DNA of 64,000 nt, from positions 186,001-250,000 of the forward strand of contig JACKDW010000005.1 of assembly GCA_020633295.1 (NCBI GenBank). The letters are read 5' to 3'. The DNA comes from Myxococcales bacterium. Its GTDB lineage: Bacteria > Myxococcota_A > Polyangia > Nannocystales > Nannocystaceae. Shown here piece after piece: positions 49,008 to 57,688 of this stretch. Position 1 is the first letter of the stretch. The number at the start of each line of letters is the position of its first letter. Position numbers and translations under genes: made by a program. A model generated the notes under the pieces. The model did not search any database. It saw only the letters and a program-made list of their open reading frames with translations, and was not told the DNA's origin.

Positions 49008-50018
49008 CTACGCCCGGCGCAGCTCCGCCGGGCTCACGCCGGCCCAGCGCTTGAACGCGCGACGGAACGCGCTCTCCGCCGAGTAGCCCAGCAAGAACGC
49101 GATCTCCTCCACGCTCAGGCGCGGGTCCTTGAGCAGGCGTCGCGCGTGCTGCTCGCGGACGTCATCGAGCAGCGTCCGAAGGCTGCGCCCGTGCGTCTTC
49201 ACCAGCCGCTGGGCCGAGCGCAGGCTCATCCCGAGGCCCTTCGCCAGCGCCTCCGCGCCGTACTCGCCGCGCCGCGCGTTCTTCAGGATCGCCGCGCGCA
49301 CCCGCTGCACCTCCTCGTGCTCGCGCTCCTCCGCGAGCTGACGCTCGAGGAATTGCAGGTGTTCGAACAGGAACTCGTAGCGGCGAAAGTCCGCGCGCGC
49401 GGTCGGCCGCGACAGCGCCGCCGAATGGAAGACGAGGCTGTTGCGCGGGCGTTCGAAGCGCGCCTCGACGCCGAAGAACTTCTTGTAGACGGCGAGCGGA
49501 CCCGCAGGCGCGTGGCTGAACTCGACCCGCGCGAGCGCGCCCTCGATCTCGAGCGCCTCGCGCAGAAACCGGGCGGTGAGGCCCAGGGTCGCCTCCGGCG
49601 GGATCGGGTTGGGCGCGCGCTCGTCGTTGGGATGATGCAGCCACAGGCGGCACTCCGTCGGCCCCTCCTCGAAGCCCACGCGCAGCTCCGACGCGAGGAG
49701 CTTGTGGTAGCGCAGCCACACCTCGATCGCGTCGCGCAGGTCCTCGGCGTAGACGGCCGCGTGCGCGAGCACGCCGAAGTACGAGAACGGCGCCCCGGCG
49801 GCCAGCTGGAGCCCGAGCGCCTCGCCCGGCAGCGCGCGCGCGAGCAGGTCAAAGACCGCCGCGACCACGTCGTTGTCCACGTACTGCATCGGCTTCAGCA
49901 GGTCTTCGTACTCGAGGCCGGTCACGCGCGTGATCTCGTCCATCGGCACGCCCTTCATCAGCGCGAACGCGATCGCGGCGGCGATGGGGCTGAACTGGAC
50001 GGTTCCGATCGCGGGCAT
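49008..50018 (-). CDS. AraC-family regulator (OruR/VirS-type)
   Basis: A 336-residue protein with the long N-terminal domain of the arabinose-binding-like type (AALPGEALGLQLAAGAPFSYFGVLAHAAVYAEDLRDAIEVW at about 62-102) and a C-terminal AraC HTH (about 240-336): LAKGLGMSLRSAQRLVKTHG and LSVEEIAFLLGYSAESAFRRAFKRWAGVSP. It lies divergently from the cupin gene at 50172, which is its likely target. TACAAT sits about 40 nt upstream of the ATG, so this mRNA has a leader. Its inducer is unknown. Confidence 0.9.
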   Translation of the reverse strand: MPAIGTVQFSPIAAAIAFALMKGVPMDEITRVTGLEYEDLLKPMQYVDNDVVAAVFDLLARALPGEALGLQLAAGAPFSYFGVLAHAAVYAEDLRDAIEVWLRYHKLLASELRVGFEEGPTECRLWLHHPNDERAPNPIPPEATLGLTARFLREALEIEGALARVEFSHAPAGPLAVYKKFFGVEARFERPRNSLVFHSAALSRPTARADFRRYEFLFEHLQFLERQLAEEREHEEVQRVRAAILKNARRGEYGAEALAKGLGMSLRSAQRLVKTHGRSLRTLLDDVREQHARRLLKDPRLSVEEIAFLLGYSAESAFRRAFKRWAGVSPAELRRA

Positions 50019-50171
50019 GACGGGGCGCTGGCGCGAAGTGTTCGGTCTCTGTCGCCTATTGTACTAGGTCCTGCGCGCGCCCCTGTCATGCTGAGTCACA
50101 CCGACGACGCGGCGGGCGTAGTCGCCGCCGCGCCGCGCTCAACCAGGCTCTACACGCGACAGGAGAACAAT

Positions 50172-50726
50172 ATGGCGTACACCGCGAACACCCTGCTCAT
50201 CAAGCCCGACGAGGGCGAGGCGACCGACTCCATGGTGGTGAAGGTCCGCGCCGCCCAGCTCGGCGGCGACTTCTCGATCATGGAGGGCTCGATCGACAAG
50301 GACCAGCTGCTCGCGCCGCACTCGCACGTGCACGAGGACCAGTGCGTGTTCATCATCGCCGGGGAGATCGAATTCGAAGTCGGCGGCGAGGGCGGCGAGC
50401 GCTTCACCGCGCCCGCGGGCAGCTACGTGATCAAGCCGCGCGGCATCCCGCACGCGTTCTGGAACAAGCGCGACGAGCAGGTCCGCTACATCGAGCTGTC
50501 GGGCGGTCGCGGCTTCGAGGGCTTCACCGACTCGACCCGCTTCGGCGCGATCAGGGCCGGCATGCAGAGCGACGAGAAGTTCGGGGTCAAGTTCTACATG
50601 GACTACGCGCTGCGCCTGATGAAGCAGCACGGCCTGACGAGCATCCGCGGCGTCCAGATGCCCTGGGAGCAGCTCGAGGGCAGCAGCCCGCTCGAGAAGC
50701 TGCGCTCGTTCATCCGCGCCCGTTGA
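50172..50726 (+). CDS. Cupin-domain protein
   Basis: A 184-residue single-domain cupin without signal peptide. Motif 1 is HSHVHEDQCVFIIAGEIEFEVG (about 49-70) with His-x-His-x3-Gln/Cys ligands, motif 2 GSYVIKPRGIPHAFWN (about 82-97) with the last His. The helical C-terminus (ALRLMKQHG, MPWEQL) is family-like. ACAGGAGA lies before the ATG. Divergent AraC control is likely, as for dioxygenase-type cupins that handle aromatic or phenolic compounds; the substrate is unknown. Its 3' end overlaps the cyclase gene tail to tail by 17 nt. Confidence 0.85.
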   Translation: MAYTANTLLIKPDEGEATDSMVVKVRAAQLGGDFSIMEGSIDKDQLLAPHSHVHEDQCVFIIAGEIEFEVGGEGGERFTAPAGSYVIKPRGIPHAFWNKRDEQVRYIELSGGRGFEGFTDSTRFGAIRAGMQSDEKFGVKFYMDYALRLMKQHGLTSIRGVQMPWEQLEGSSPLEKLRSFIRAR

Positions 50727-51942
50727 TCGCGGTCGAGGCGTCGGCGGGCGAGGCGGCGCGCGCGACCAGCCACGACGTCGCCATCGCCCCCTTGCCCTTG
50801 ACCTCGATCGCGCCGCGCGCCTCGAGCTGGAAGCGACCCTCGAGCAGCGCCGCCGTCGCGGCGCTGATCTGGATCCGGCCCGGCTCGCCGTGCGACTCCA
50901 TCCGGGCCGCGGTGTTCACGGTGTCGCCCCAGAGATCGTAGGCGAGCTTGCTCCGACCGATCACCCCGGCGACCACCGCCCCCGAGTGCGCGCCGATCCG
51001 CAGCGAGAGCTCGATCCCGCGGCGGGCGGCGAAGTCCGCGGTCGCCTCGCGGATCGCCAGCGCGAGCTCGGCGATCGCGACCGCGTGATCGCGGCGGGCC
51101 TCGGGGACGCCGGCGGCGACCATGTACGAGTCGCCGATCGTCTTGATCTTCTCGAGGCCGCGCGCGTCGACCAGCGCGTCGAAGTCGGCGAAGAGCTCGT
51201 CGAGGATCGCGACCAGCTCCTCCGGCGGCACCCGCTCGGCGAGCGGGGTGAAGCCGACGATGTCGGCGAAGAGGATCGTCACCGCCGGGTAGCTCTCGGC
51301 GACGCGGGTCGGCGACTCCCGCAGGCGCTCCACGATCGACGCCGGGAAGATCGCGCGCAGCAGCCCGTCCGAGCGCGCGAGCGCGGCCGCGAGCGCCTCG
51401 TCGGTCTCGTCGGCGCGGACGCGATAGAGGAACATGAACAGCCAGAGCACGCTGAAGGCGCCGAGCGCGTTGGCGACCGCGACGACGTGCACGAGCGGCG
51501 CGGGGAAGGGATAGGGCGGGGTCGCGGGCGCGAGGATGGCCAACGCGACGAAGACGACGGACGTCGCCGCGGTCGTGGCGAGGCCGACCACCCGCGGTCC
51601 CGGGAGCATGAGCGCCAGCGGGATCGTCGCGAGGAAGTACTGAAAGCCCGGCGCCCAGCCGCAGAAGAGCACCGCGAGGACCTGATGCACCAGCACCTCG
51701 ACGCTCACCGTCGCTATCGCGAGGTGGAAGCGCCCGCGCGCGAACAGGGCGCGGGCGCCCAGGAAGACCAGCACGCTGACGACGTTGAAGATCGCCATCG
51801 GCCAGATCGCGAGGGCCGCGAACAGGAGCAGCATGCTGGCGTGGACGAGCGCGCCGGCGAGCGTGGCCACGTCGCCGGGGAGGCGGAGGCGGATCGCGAC
51901 GCGGGACTCGCTGAGGAGGTCGACGATCGTCGACGTGGTCAC
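50710..51942 (-). CDS. Membrane class III adenylate/guanylate cyclase
   Basis: A 410-residue protein: about six transmembrane segments in the first 180 residues, a short coiled linker and a cyclase homology domain (about 215-385). Metal-binding Asp lies in FADIVGFT, the second Asp in KIKTIGDSYM (the Lys fits adenylate cyclases), the transition-state region is WGDTVNTAARMES, and GDSYMVAAG is intact. It should make cAMP from ATP in response to a membrane signal. TACCAT (51949-51954) ends 6 nt before the GTG. Confidence 0.92.
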   Translation of the reverse strand: MTTSTIVDLLSESRVAIRLRLPGDVATLAGALVHASMLLLFAALAIWPMAIFNVVSVLVFLGARALFARGRFHLAIATVSVEVLVHQVLAVLFCGWAPGFQYFLATIPLALMLPGPRVVGLATTAATSVVFVALAILAPATPPYPFPAPLVHVVAVANALGAFSVLWLFMFLYRVRADETDEALAAALARSDGLLRAIFPASIVERLRESPTRVAESYPAVTILFADIVGFTPLAERVPPEELVAILDELFADFDALVDARGLEKIKTIGDSYMVAAGVPEARRDHAVAIAELALAIREATADFAARRGIELSLRIGAHSGAVVAGVIGRSKLAYDLWGDTVNTAARMESHGEPGRIQISAATAALLEGRFQLEARGAIEVKGKGAMATSWLVARAASPADASTAINGRG

Positions 51943-52147
51943 GGGAGCATGGTAGCGACGGCCGCGATCCCCGGACAGGCCCGGGCGACAGCTCGAGCGC
52001 CCCGTCGACGACGCGGCGCGCCGGACGACGCGGCGCCGACGGACGAGCGCCCGGAGAGCGCTGCGCGGCCGTCAGCCCAAACCCGCCGCGCCCGCGCCCG
52101 CGGTGGTCGCCGGCGCCTGGCGGGCGCGAATTGAGTACACTCGAGCG

Positions 52148-52357
52148 ATGTCGCAAGGCGAGCTCGAAACGCTCGCGCTCCCGCCCCGGGCGCGCGAGCT
52201 CCTCGACAAGCTCCCCGAGCCCGCGCGCGTCGAGCTGCTCGCGCTGATCGAGCGAGCCGCCCAGCGCAAGCACGACCGCCTGAGCGCCGCGCTCGAGGAC
52301 GTGGTCGCGCTCGTGCCCAGGCCGCTGCGTCGCAGCGCGCGGAAGCTCCTGACCTAA
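52148..52357 (+). CDS. Small helical protein
   Basis: A 69-residue, charged, helical product (ELETLALPPRARELLDKLPE, ARVELLALIERAAQRKHDRL) with no recognised domain. TACACT (52136-52141) ends 6 nt before ATG 52148, which is why I do not use the longer frame. It lies 15 nt before the next gene and may be its operon partner. Confidence 0.55.
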   Translation: MSQGELETLALPPRARELLDKLPEPARVELLALIERAAQRKHDRLSAALEDVVALVPRPLRRSARKLLT

Positions 52358-52372
52358 GGAACATATCCATTC

Positions 52373-53449
52373 GTGCTCGACTTCGATCTCCACGCCCAGC
52401 GGATCAAGCTCGCGCGCGCGCTCGACGTCGACGAGGCCGCGCTGCCCTCGCTCGCGCCGCTGCGCGCCGGCGAGCTCCAGGAGCTGCGCGCCTGCGTGAC
52501 CGAGGCGATCTACGCCCGGCACCGCGACCGCTTCCAGCGGCTCGCGCGGCTCAGCGCGCTCGTGCCCGCCGGCCTCTCGGCGACGCTGGCCGAGCGCGCG
52601 CTCGGCAGCGAGCTCACGGCGGGCGTCACCTGCGAGATGGACCCGCGGCGCGCGGCGAAGGTCAGCCACAAGCTGTCCCCGAGGTTCCTCGCGGAGCTCA
52701 GCACCCACCTCGACCCCGAGCGCGCCGAGACGGTGCTCGCCGCGATCGCGCCGGCGGTGATCGTCGACACCGCCCGCGAGCTCACGACGCGACGCGAGTA
52801 CATCACGCTCGCGCGCTTCGTCGCCAGCCTCGCCGACGAGACGCTCGCCGAGGTCATGCGCGCGATCGACGACGACGTCGCCTTCCACCAGATCGGCCTG
52901 CTGATCGAGCGACGCGACCGCCTCGACCGCCTGCTCGAGCTGCTCCCGGACGCGCGCCGCCGCGGCATGCTCGCGACCGCCGAGCGCACGGGGACGTGGC
53001 CGCAGACGCTCGCGCTCGTCGGTCACCTCGGCGACCGCAGCAAGGGCGTCATGGGCGACGCGGCCGTCTCGCTCGGGCTGCCCGTGCTCGAGACGCTGCT
53101 CGCGGTCACGCGCGAGCACGGGCTGTGGGGTCCGCTGCTGACGACGATCGCCAACATGCGCCCGGAGAACCGCGACGTCGTGGTCGCCATGCCGGGCCTG
53201 CAGGAGCCGGACACGCTCCGGGAGCTGCTCTGTGCGGTCTCCCGCGAGCGCCTGTGGCCCACGCTCGCGCGGGTCTGGGGCGCCGCGCCCCAGGAGACCC
53301 TCGAGCGCGGCGCGGACGTCCTGCTCGCGCGCCGCGAGCTGCTCACCGAGCTGCTCGCCCACGCCGAGTCGCTGCCCGAGCTCGACGCGATGCTCGCCCG
53401 CATGCCGCCGGCGCTGCGCCGTCAGCTCGAGGCGCTCGCGGCCACGTGA
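52373..53449 (+). CDS. Helical-repeat protein of unknown function
   Basis: A 358-residue all-helical protein without signal or membrane segment. Units such as RAAKVSHKLSPRFLAELSTHLDPERA and ARFVASLADETLAEVMRAIDDD recur with roughly 25-30 residue spacing, reminiscent of HEAT-like repeats or the MgtE N-terminal domain; I am not sure of either. GTG start with AAGGA 13 nt upstream. It follows the 69-residue gene by 15 nt. Confidence 0.6.
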   Translation: MLDFDLHAQRIKLARALDVDEAALPSLAPLRAGELQELRACVTEAIYARHRDRFQRLARLSALVPAGLSATLAERALGSELTAGVTCEMDPRRAAKVSHKLSPRFLAELSTHLDPERAETVLAAIAPAVIVDTARELTTRREYITLARFVASLADETLAEVMRAIDDDVAFHQIGLLIERRDRLDRLLELLPDARRRGMLATAERTGTWPQTLALVGHLGDRSKGVMGDAAVSLGLPVLETLLAVTREHGLWGPLLTTIANMRPENRDVVVAMPGLQEPDTLRELLCAVSRERLWPTLARVWGAAPQETLERGADVLLARRELLTELLAHAESLPELDAMLARMPPALRRQLEALAAT

Positions 53450-53600
53450 TCAGGTGCCGCGGTCGGCGGTACCGGTGACGCGAGGGCGGAACACCTCGTC
53501 GCCGCTCGCCACGCGCCACGCGTGTCGCCGACAACCCAGACGACCCATGGGCGGCGCTCACAAACCGGGCGCTCCCGCGCGCGCGCGCGTATAACGAGGC

Positions 53601-54014
53601 GTGGCCCCCGACGCACCGACCCCCGAGCCGCCCGCTCGCGCGCGACGCCTCCGCTACCCGCTCTACCTCATCTTCCTCACCAGCTACACGATCGTCCACC
53701 TCAAGTTCGAGCTCGACTACTGGACCACCGATCACCTGCAGTTCTTCGCCAAGTACGCGCTCGCCGACTCCGCCGAGGAGGCGTTCTTCGTGGCCAAGAA
53801 GGTCTACTACACCAAGGCGACGTGGATGATCGCGCTCGTCTGGATGCAGGCGGCGGGCCTGCGCTTCCGCGAGGCGCTCAGCTGCTCCTTCGTGCTGTAC
53901 GCGCTGGAGCTCGCGCTGCTGTTCCCGCTGCGCCTGTACACCGGGCTCAACATGCTGCTCGCGCTCGGCTTCGCGGCCGAGTCGCTCGCCGCGCGCCGGC
54001 GCGAGGCCCCGTGA
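53601..54014 (+). CDS. Small membrane protein
   Basis: A 137-residue protein with three hydrophobic segments (about 19-34, 70-86, 94-115) and short charged loops. No family recognised. TATAAC (53590-53595) ends 5 nt before the GTG start. The MFS gene follows 41 nt later in the same direction. Confidence 0.6.
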   Translation: MAPDAPTPEPPARARRLRYPLYLIFLTSYTIVHLKFELDYWTTDHLQFFAKYALADSAEEAFFVAKKVYYTKATWMIALVWMQAAGLRFREALSCSFVLYALELALLFPLRLYTGLNMLLALGFAAESLAARRREAP

Positions 54015-54055
54015 TCGGCGCGTCACATGTCTCCGAGTTCCTGTAGGATGGCCCC

Positions 54056-55387
54056 GTGAGTCGCGCGATGTTGGCTCGCTTCTCGCTCTACGGCTTCCTC
54101 AAGAACCAGCGCTACCACGAGCCGTTCTTCGTGCTCGCGCTGCTCGAGCAGGGCCTCTCGTTCCTCGAGATCGGGCTGCTCATCGGGCTGCGCGAGTTCG
54201 CGCTCAACCTGCTCGAGATCCCCAGCGGCGCGCTCGCGGACCTGTACGGGCGCCGCCACTGCATGGTGCTCTCCTTCGTCGCCTACATCGCCGCGCTCAC
54301 GCTGCTGGCGCTCGCGCCGGGCCTCTCGCTGCTGTGCGCCGCCATGGTGCTCTACGCGCTCGGCGACGCGTTCCGCTCGGGCACGCACAAGGCGATGATC
54401 TTCGAGTGGCTGCGCCGCGAGGGGCGGGCGCGCGACAAGGCCGAGGTCTACGGCTACACGCGCTCGTGGTCGAAGCGCGGCACCGCCGTGGGCGCGCTCG
54501 TCGGCGCCGTGATCGCGCTGCTCGTCGGCACCTTCACGGCGGTCTTTTGGTTCACGCTGATCCCCTACGCGATCAACCTCGTGAACCTCGCCACCTACCC
54601 GCGCGAGCTCGACGGCGCGCCCGAGGCGGGTCCCGACGCGCGGCCCGGCGCGCTCGCGATCGTGCGCGTGACCGCAGCGGGGCTCGGCGCCGCCGCGCGA
54701 CAGCGGCCGCTGCGTCGCCTGCTCGCCGAGTCCAGCGCGTTCCACGGGTCCCACAAGCTCGCGCGCGAGTACCTGCAGCCGCTCATCGAGCTCTCGGTGC
54801 TCGCGCTGCCGCTCGCGGGCGTCGGGGCCGTGACCGCGACGACCCTGGCCGGGGTCGACGACGCGTCGGCGGCGTTCCGCGGCACCGTCGTCGCGCTCGG
54901 GCTGGTGTACTTCGCGCTCGGGCTGATCGAGAGCGCCGCCTCGCGCCGCGCCGGCGCCCTCGCGCGCCGCCTCGGCGGGCCCGGCCCGACCACGCGCTGG
55001 CTGTGGCGCGCGAACCTGGTCGGCTACGCGCTCATGCTCGCCGCGCTGCTGGCGGGTTGGCCCGCCGTCGCCGCGCTCGTGTTCGTGGTTCAGACGGGCG
55101 CGCTGCAGAACCTGTTTCGCCCGGTCCAGCTCACGCGCTTCGACGAGCACACGCCGCCGACGCTGCAGGCCACGGTGCTCTCGATCGAGAGCCAGTCGCG
55201 CGCCCTGTTCGTCGCCGCGTTCGCGCCCATCGTCGGGCTCGTGATCGATCGCGCCGCGCCGACCGGGCTCCATGGCGTCGACCTCTGGCCGCTCGCCGCG
55301 ATCGGCCTCGTGTTCGCGCTGCTGTTCTCGACGCTGCCCCAGCGGACCGCGACGCGCGAGCTCGACGAGCCGTCGTCGCCCGCGTAG
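54056..55387 (+). CDS. Major facilitator superfamily transporter
   Basis: A 443-residue protein with about twelve transmembrane segments and the MFS motif between helices 2 and 3 (GALADLYGRRHCM, about 61-73). The layout YHEPFFVLALLEQGLSFLEIGLLIGL at the start is typical of DHA/MFS_1 exporters. The substrate is unknown; export of a small molecule is likely. TAGGAT (54044-54049) ends 6 nt before the GTG start, and TGTC stands 12 nt upstream of that hexamer. Confidence 0.88.
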   Translation: MSRAMLARFSLYGFLKNQRYHEPFFVLALLEQGLSFLEIGLLIGLREFALNLLEIPSGALADLYGRRHCMVLSFVAYIAALTLLALAPGLSLLCAAMVLYALGDAFRSGTHKAMIFEWLRREGRARDKAEVYGYTRSWSKRGTAVGALVGAVIALLVGTFTAVFWFTLIPYAINLVNLATYPRELDGAPEAGPDARPGALAIVRVTAAGLGAAARQRPLRRLLAESSAFHGSHKLAREYLQPLIELSVLALPLAGVGAVTATTLAGVDDASAAFRGTVVALGLVYFALGLIESAASRRAGALARRLGGPGPTTRWLWRANLVGYALMLAALLAGWPAVAALVFVVQTGALQNLFRPVQLTRFDEHTPPTLQATVLSIESQSRALFVAAFAPIVGLVIDRAAPTGLHGVDLWPLAAIGLVFALLFSTLPQRTATRELDEPSSPA

Positions 55388-55440
55388 CCGCGCGCGCGCG
55401 CCGATGCGCTACCATGCGGCCGCACCGAGAGCCGCGACCC

Positions 55441-56322
55441 GTGCTCGACCTCCTCATCCTCGGCAACCTCATCGTCGACGACGTCGTCTACGCCGACGGC
55501 TCCACGCGCATGCGACAGGCCGGCGGCGCGGTGCTCTACGCGGCCCTCGCCGCGCGCCTGTTCGGCGCGCGCGTCGGCGTCGTCAGCCGCGTCGGCGACG
55601 ACTACCCGCGCGACGTCCTCGACGAGCTGACGGCGCGGGGCGTCGCGCTCACGCTCCGCCCCATGAACGGACCGGGTCTTCGGATCTGGTTGCTCGACGA
55701 GGGCGCGCGCCGGCAGGTCGTGCACCGCCTCAGCGGGCCGAGCCACGAGCAGGCCACCCCGACGCTCGACGACATCCCCGAGGCCTGGCGAGCCGCGCGC
55801 GCGGTCCACCTCGCGCCGGCGCCCCTGCAGCGCCAGCGCGCGCTCCTCGACGGGCTCGCCGGGCGCGGCGCGCTGCTCTCGCTGGACCCCTTCGCGCTGC
55901 TCCGCGACGACGCGCTGCCGAGCTGGCGCGCGCTGCTGGGGCGCGTCGACGCGCTGTTCGTCAGCCGCGATGAGCTGCTGCTCTCGAAGACAGGCGCGCT
56001 CGCGCTGCAGCGTGAGGCCGTGGACCGCCGCGCGACGCTGGTGCTCAAGCGCGGCGCCGAGGGCGGTCAGCTCTGGCACGGGGGCGCCGCGCACCGCTGG
56101 CGCGCGCGCGCGAACCAGGTGGTCGAAACGACAGGTGCGGGCGACGCCTTCGCGGCCGGCTTCCTCACCGCCCTCGTCGACCGCGAGCCGATCACGCGCT
56201 GCGTCGCGCGCGGCGTGGTCGCGGCGAGCTTCGCCCTCGAGGACGTCGGCCCGCAGGGCCTGCTCGCCGCCACGCCCGCGCAGGCCGACGCGCGCCTGCG
56301 GGCGTGGTACCCGAACGCGTAG
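55441..56322 (+). CDS. PfkB-family carbohydrate kinase
   Basis: A 293-residue ribokinase-like protein: LDLLILGNLIVDD (1-13), RQAGGAVLYAALAARLFGARVGVVSRVGDD (about 25-54) and the anion-hole/catalytic motif TTGAGDAFAAGFLTAL (about 227-242, Asp as base). It phosphorylates a sugar or nucleoside; no neighbour identifies the substrate. GTG 55441 gives the standard family start; ATG 55414 would add nine residues. Confidence 0.9.
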   Translation: MLDLLILGNLIVDDVVYADGSTRMRQAGGAVLYAALAARLFGARVGVVSRVGDDYPRDVLDELTARGVALTLRPMNGPGLRIWLLDEGARRQVVHRLSGPSHEQATPTLDDIPEAWRAARAVHLAPAPLQRQRALLDGLAGRGALLSLDPFALLRDDALPSWRALLGRVDALFVSRDELLLSKTGALALQREAVDRRATLVLKRGAEGGQLWHGGAAHRWRARANQVVETTGAGDAFAAGFLTALVDREPITRCVARGVVAASFALEDVGPQGLLAATPAQADARLRAWYPNA

Positions 56323-56374
56323 CGTCGACGACCGCGCGCCGACGACCGCGCGCGCCGACTGCCGCGCGCGCCGA

Positions 56375-57436
56375 CTACCGCTCGATCACGCCGATCGCGT
56401 CGTGCAGCCGCACCGCCGGCCCCAGCGCGGCCATGAGCTCGCGCGCCTCGGCCCACCCGCAGGGCCGCGGCTGAAAGCGCACCTCGTCGTTGTCGGTGAG
56501 GATGCAGCGCAGCTCGACGCGCCGCAGCCCGTCGTCGTCAAAGCGCGTCGTCGCGACCAGCCCGCGACCCGGGAACGCGTCGGAGAAGCGCCCCGGCGTG
56601 CCGAACACGAAGTTGCCGAGCGAGTACAGCACCGGCACCCCGGCGATGAGCTCGACCCGCTGCGGGACGTGGGCGCCGTGACCGATCACGAGGTCGTAGC
56701 CCGCCGCGACGAACACCTCCGCGTACGCGCGCTGCTCCTCCTCCACGACGTCATAGTTGTTGCCCCAGTGCACGAAGGCGACGACCCAGCGCGCGCCGCC
56801 CTCGAGCGCGCGCGCGCGCGCCGTGACCACGCGCTCGGGCGAGAGCGTCTCGGCGCCGTAGCTGTCCGCGCCAGCCTGGGGCACGTAGCCGCTGACCTCG
56901 GCCATGCCGATGACGGCGACGAGCCCGTAGGGCGTCGGGATCCAGAGCGGCGCGGCCGCCTCGTCCGCGTCGCCGCCGGCGCCGAAGCCCTCGATCCCGG
57001 CGGCGGCGAGGTTGGCTCGCGTGTCGTCGACGCCAGCGGGCCCGCGATCCATCAGGTGGTTGTTCGCCAGGCTCATCGCGTCGAAGCCGAAGCTCGCGAG
57101 CGCCTCGGCGGCGTTCGGGCGCGCGTTGTAGGACCAGGTCTGGTCCGGGTAGTAGGGCTCGGAGATCGTCGTGATCGGGCCCTCGGCGTTCCCGACGCTG
57201 AAGTCCGCGTCCGCCAGCGTCCACAGGAACACGAACGGGTACAGGTAGCCGTCGCGATCGAGCGCGTCCTGGGCCGCGTCCGCGAGCAGCGTGTCGCCGA
57301 CCCACAGGATCGCGAAGGAGTTTGAAGAGTCGAGCGCGTCGCCGGTCGCGTCGTCCTCGGTCTCGCCGTCGCCCGGCGACGCGCAGCCCAGCAGCGACGC
57401 GGCGAGTAGCGCGATCGCGGCGCGATCGATGCCCAT
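56375..57436 (-). CDS. CapA-family lipoprotein (PGA_cap metallophosphatase fold)
   Basis: A 353-residue protein with lipobox LLAASLLGC (Cys18), then the CapA fold: LWVGDTLLAD (about 44-53), SVGNAEGPI (about 80-88), MSLANNHLMDRG (about 120-131), VVAFVHWGNNY (about 221-231) and VIGHGAHVPQ (about 252-261). These are metal ligands of a calcineurin-like phosphoesterase relative. CapA proteins act in poly-gamma-glutamate capsule work or periplasmic phosphate-ester chemistry; no cap operon is present. AATACT (57443-57448) ends 6 nt before ATG 57436. Confidence 0.88.
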   Translation of the reverse strand: MGIDRAAIALLAASLLGCASPGDGETEDDATGDALDSSNSFAILWVGDTLLADAAQDALDRDGYLYPFVFLWTLADADFSVGNAEGPITTISEPYYPDQTWSYNARPNAAEALASFGFDAMSLANNHLMDRGPAGVDDTRANLAAAGIEGFGAGGDADEAAAPLWIPTPYGLVAVIGMAEVSGYVPQAGADSYGAETLSPERVVTARARALEGGARWVVAFVHWGNNYDVVEEEQRAYAEVFVAAGYDLVIGHGAHVPQRVELIAGVPVLYSLGNFVFGTPGRFSDAFPGRGLVATTRFDDDGLRRVELRCILTDNDEVRFQPRPCGWAEARELMAALGPAVRLHDAIGVIER

Positions 57437-57688
57437 GCACGCAGTATTCCACAGCCGGCGCACGCCCGTCGCGCGGGGCTGTCACGCGCGTCCCCTGCCG
57501 CGCGCTCCGAGCTCAACGGGCTCGGAGCGCGACGAGCTCGGCGCGCGCGTCACGACGACGACGACGCGACCGCGAGCGATCCGTCGAGCGAGGTCGTGGA
57601 CGCGCCAGCGTGAACTCACCCGGGCGAACGCCGAGGGGGCGCGCGCTGGCGCGCGCGACGAGCCCGCGAACACCGTAGACTCGGGGCG

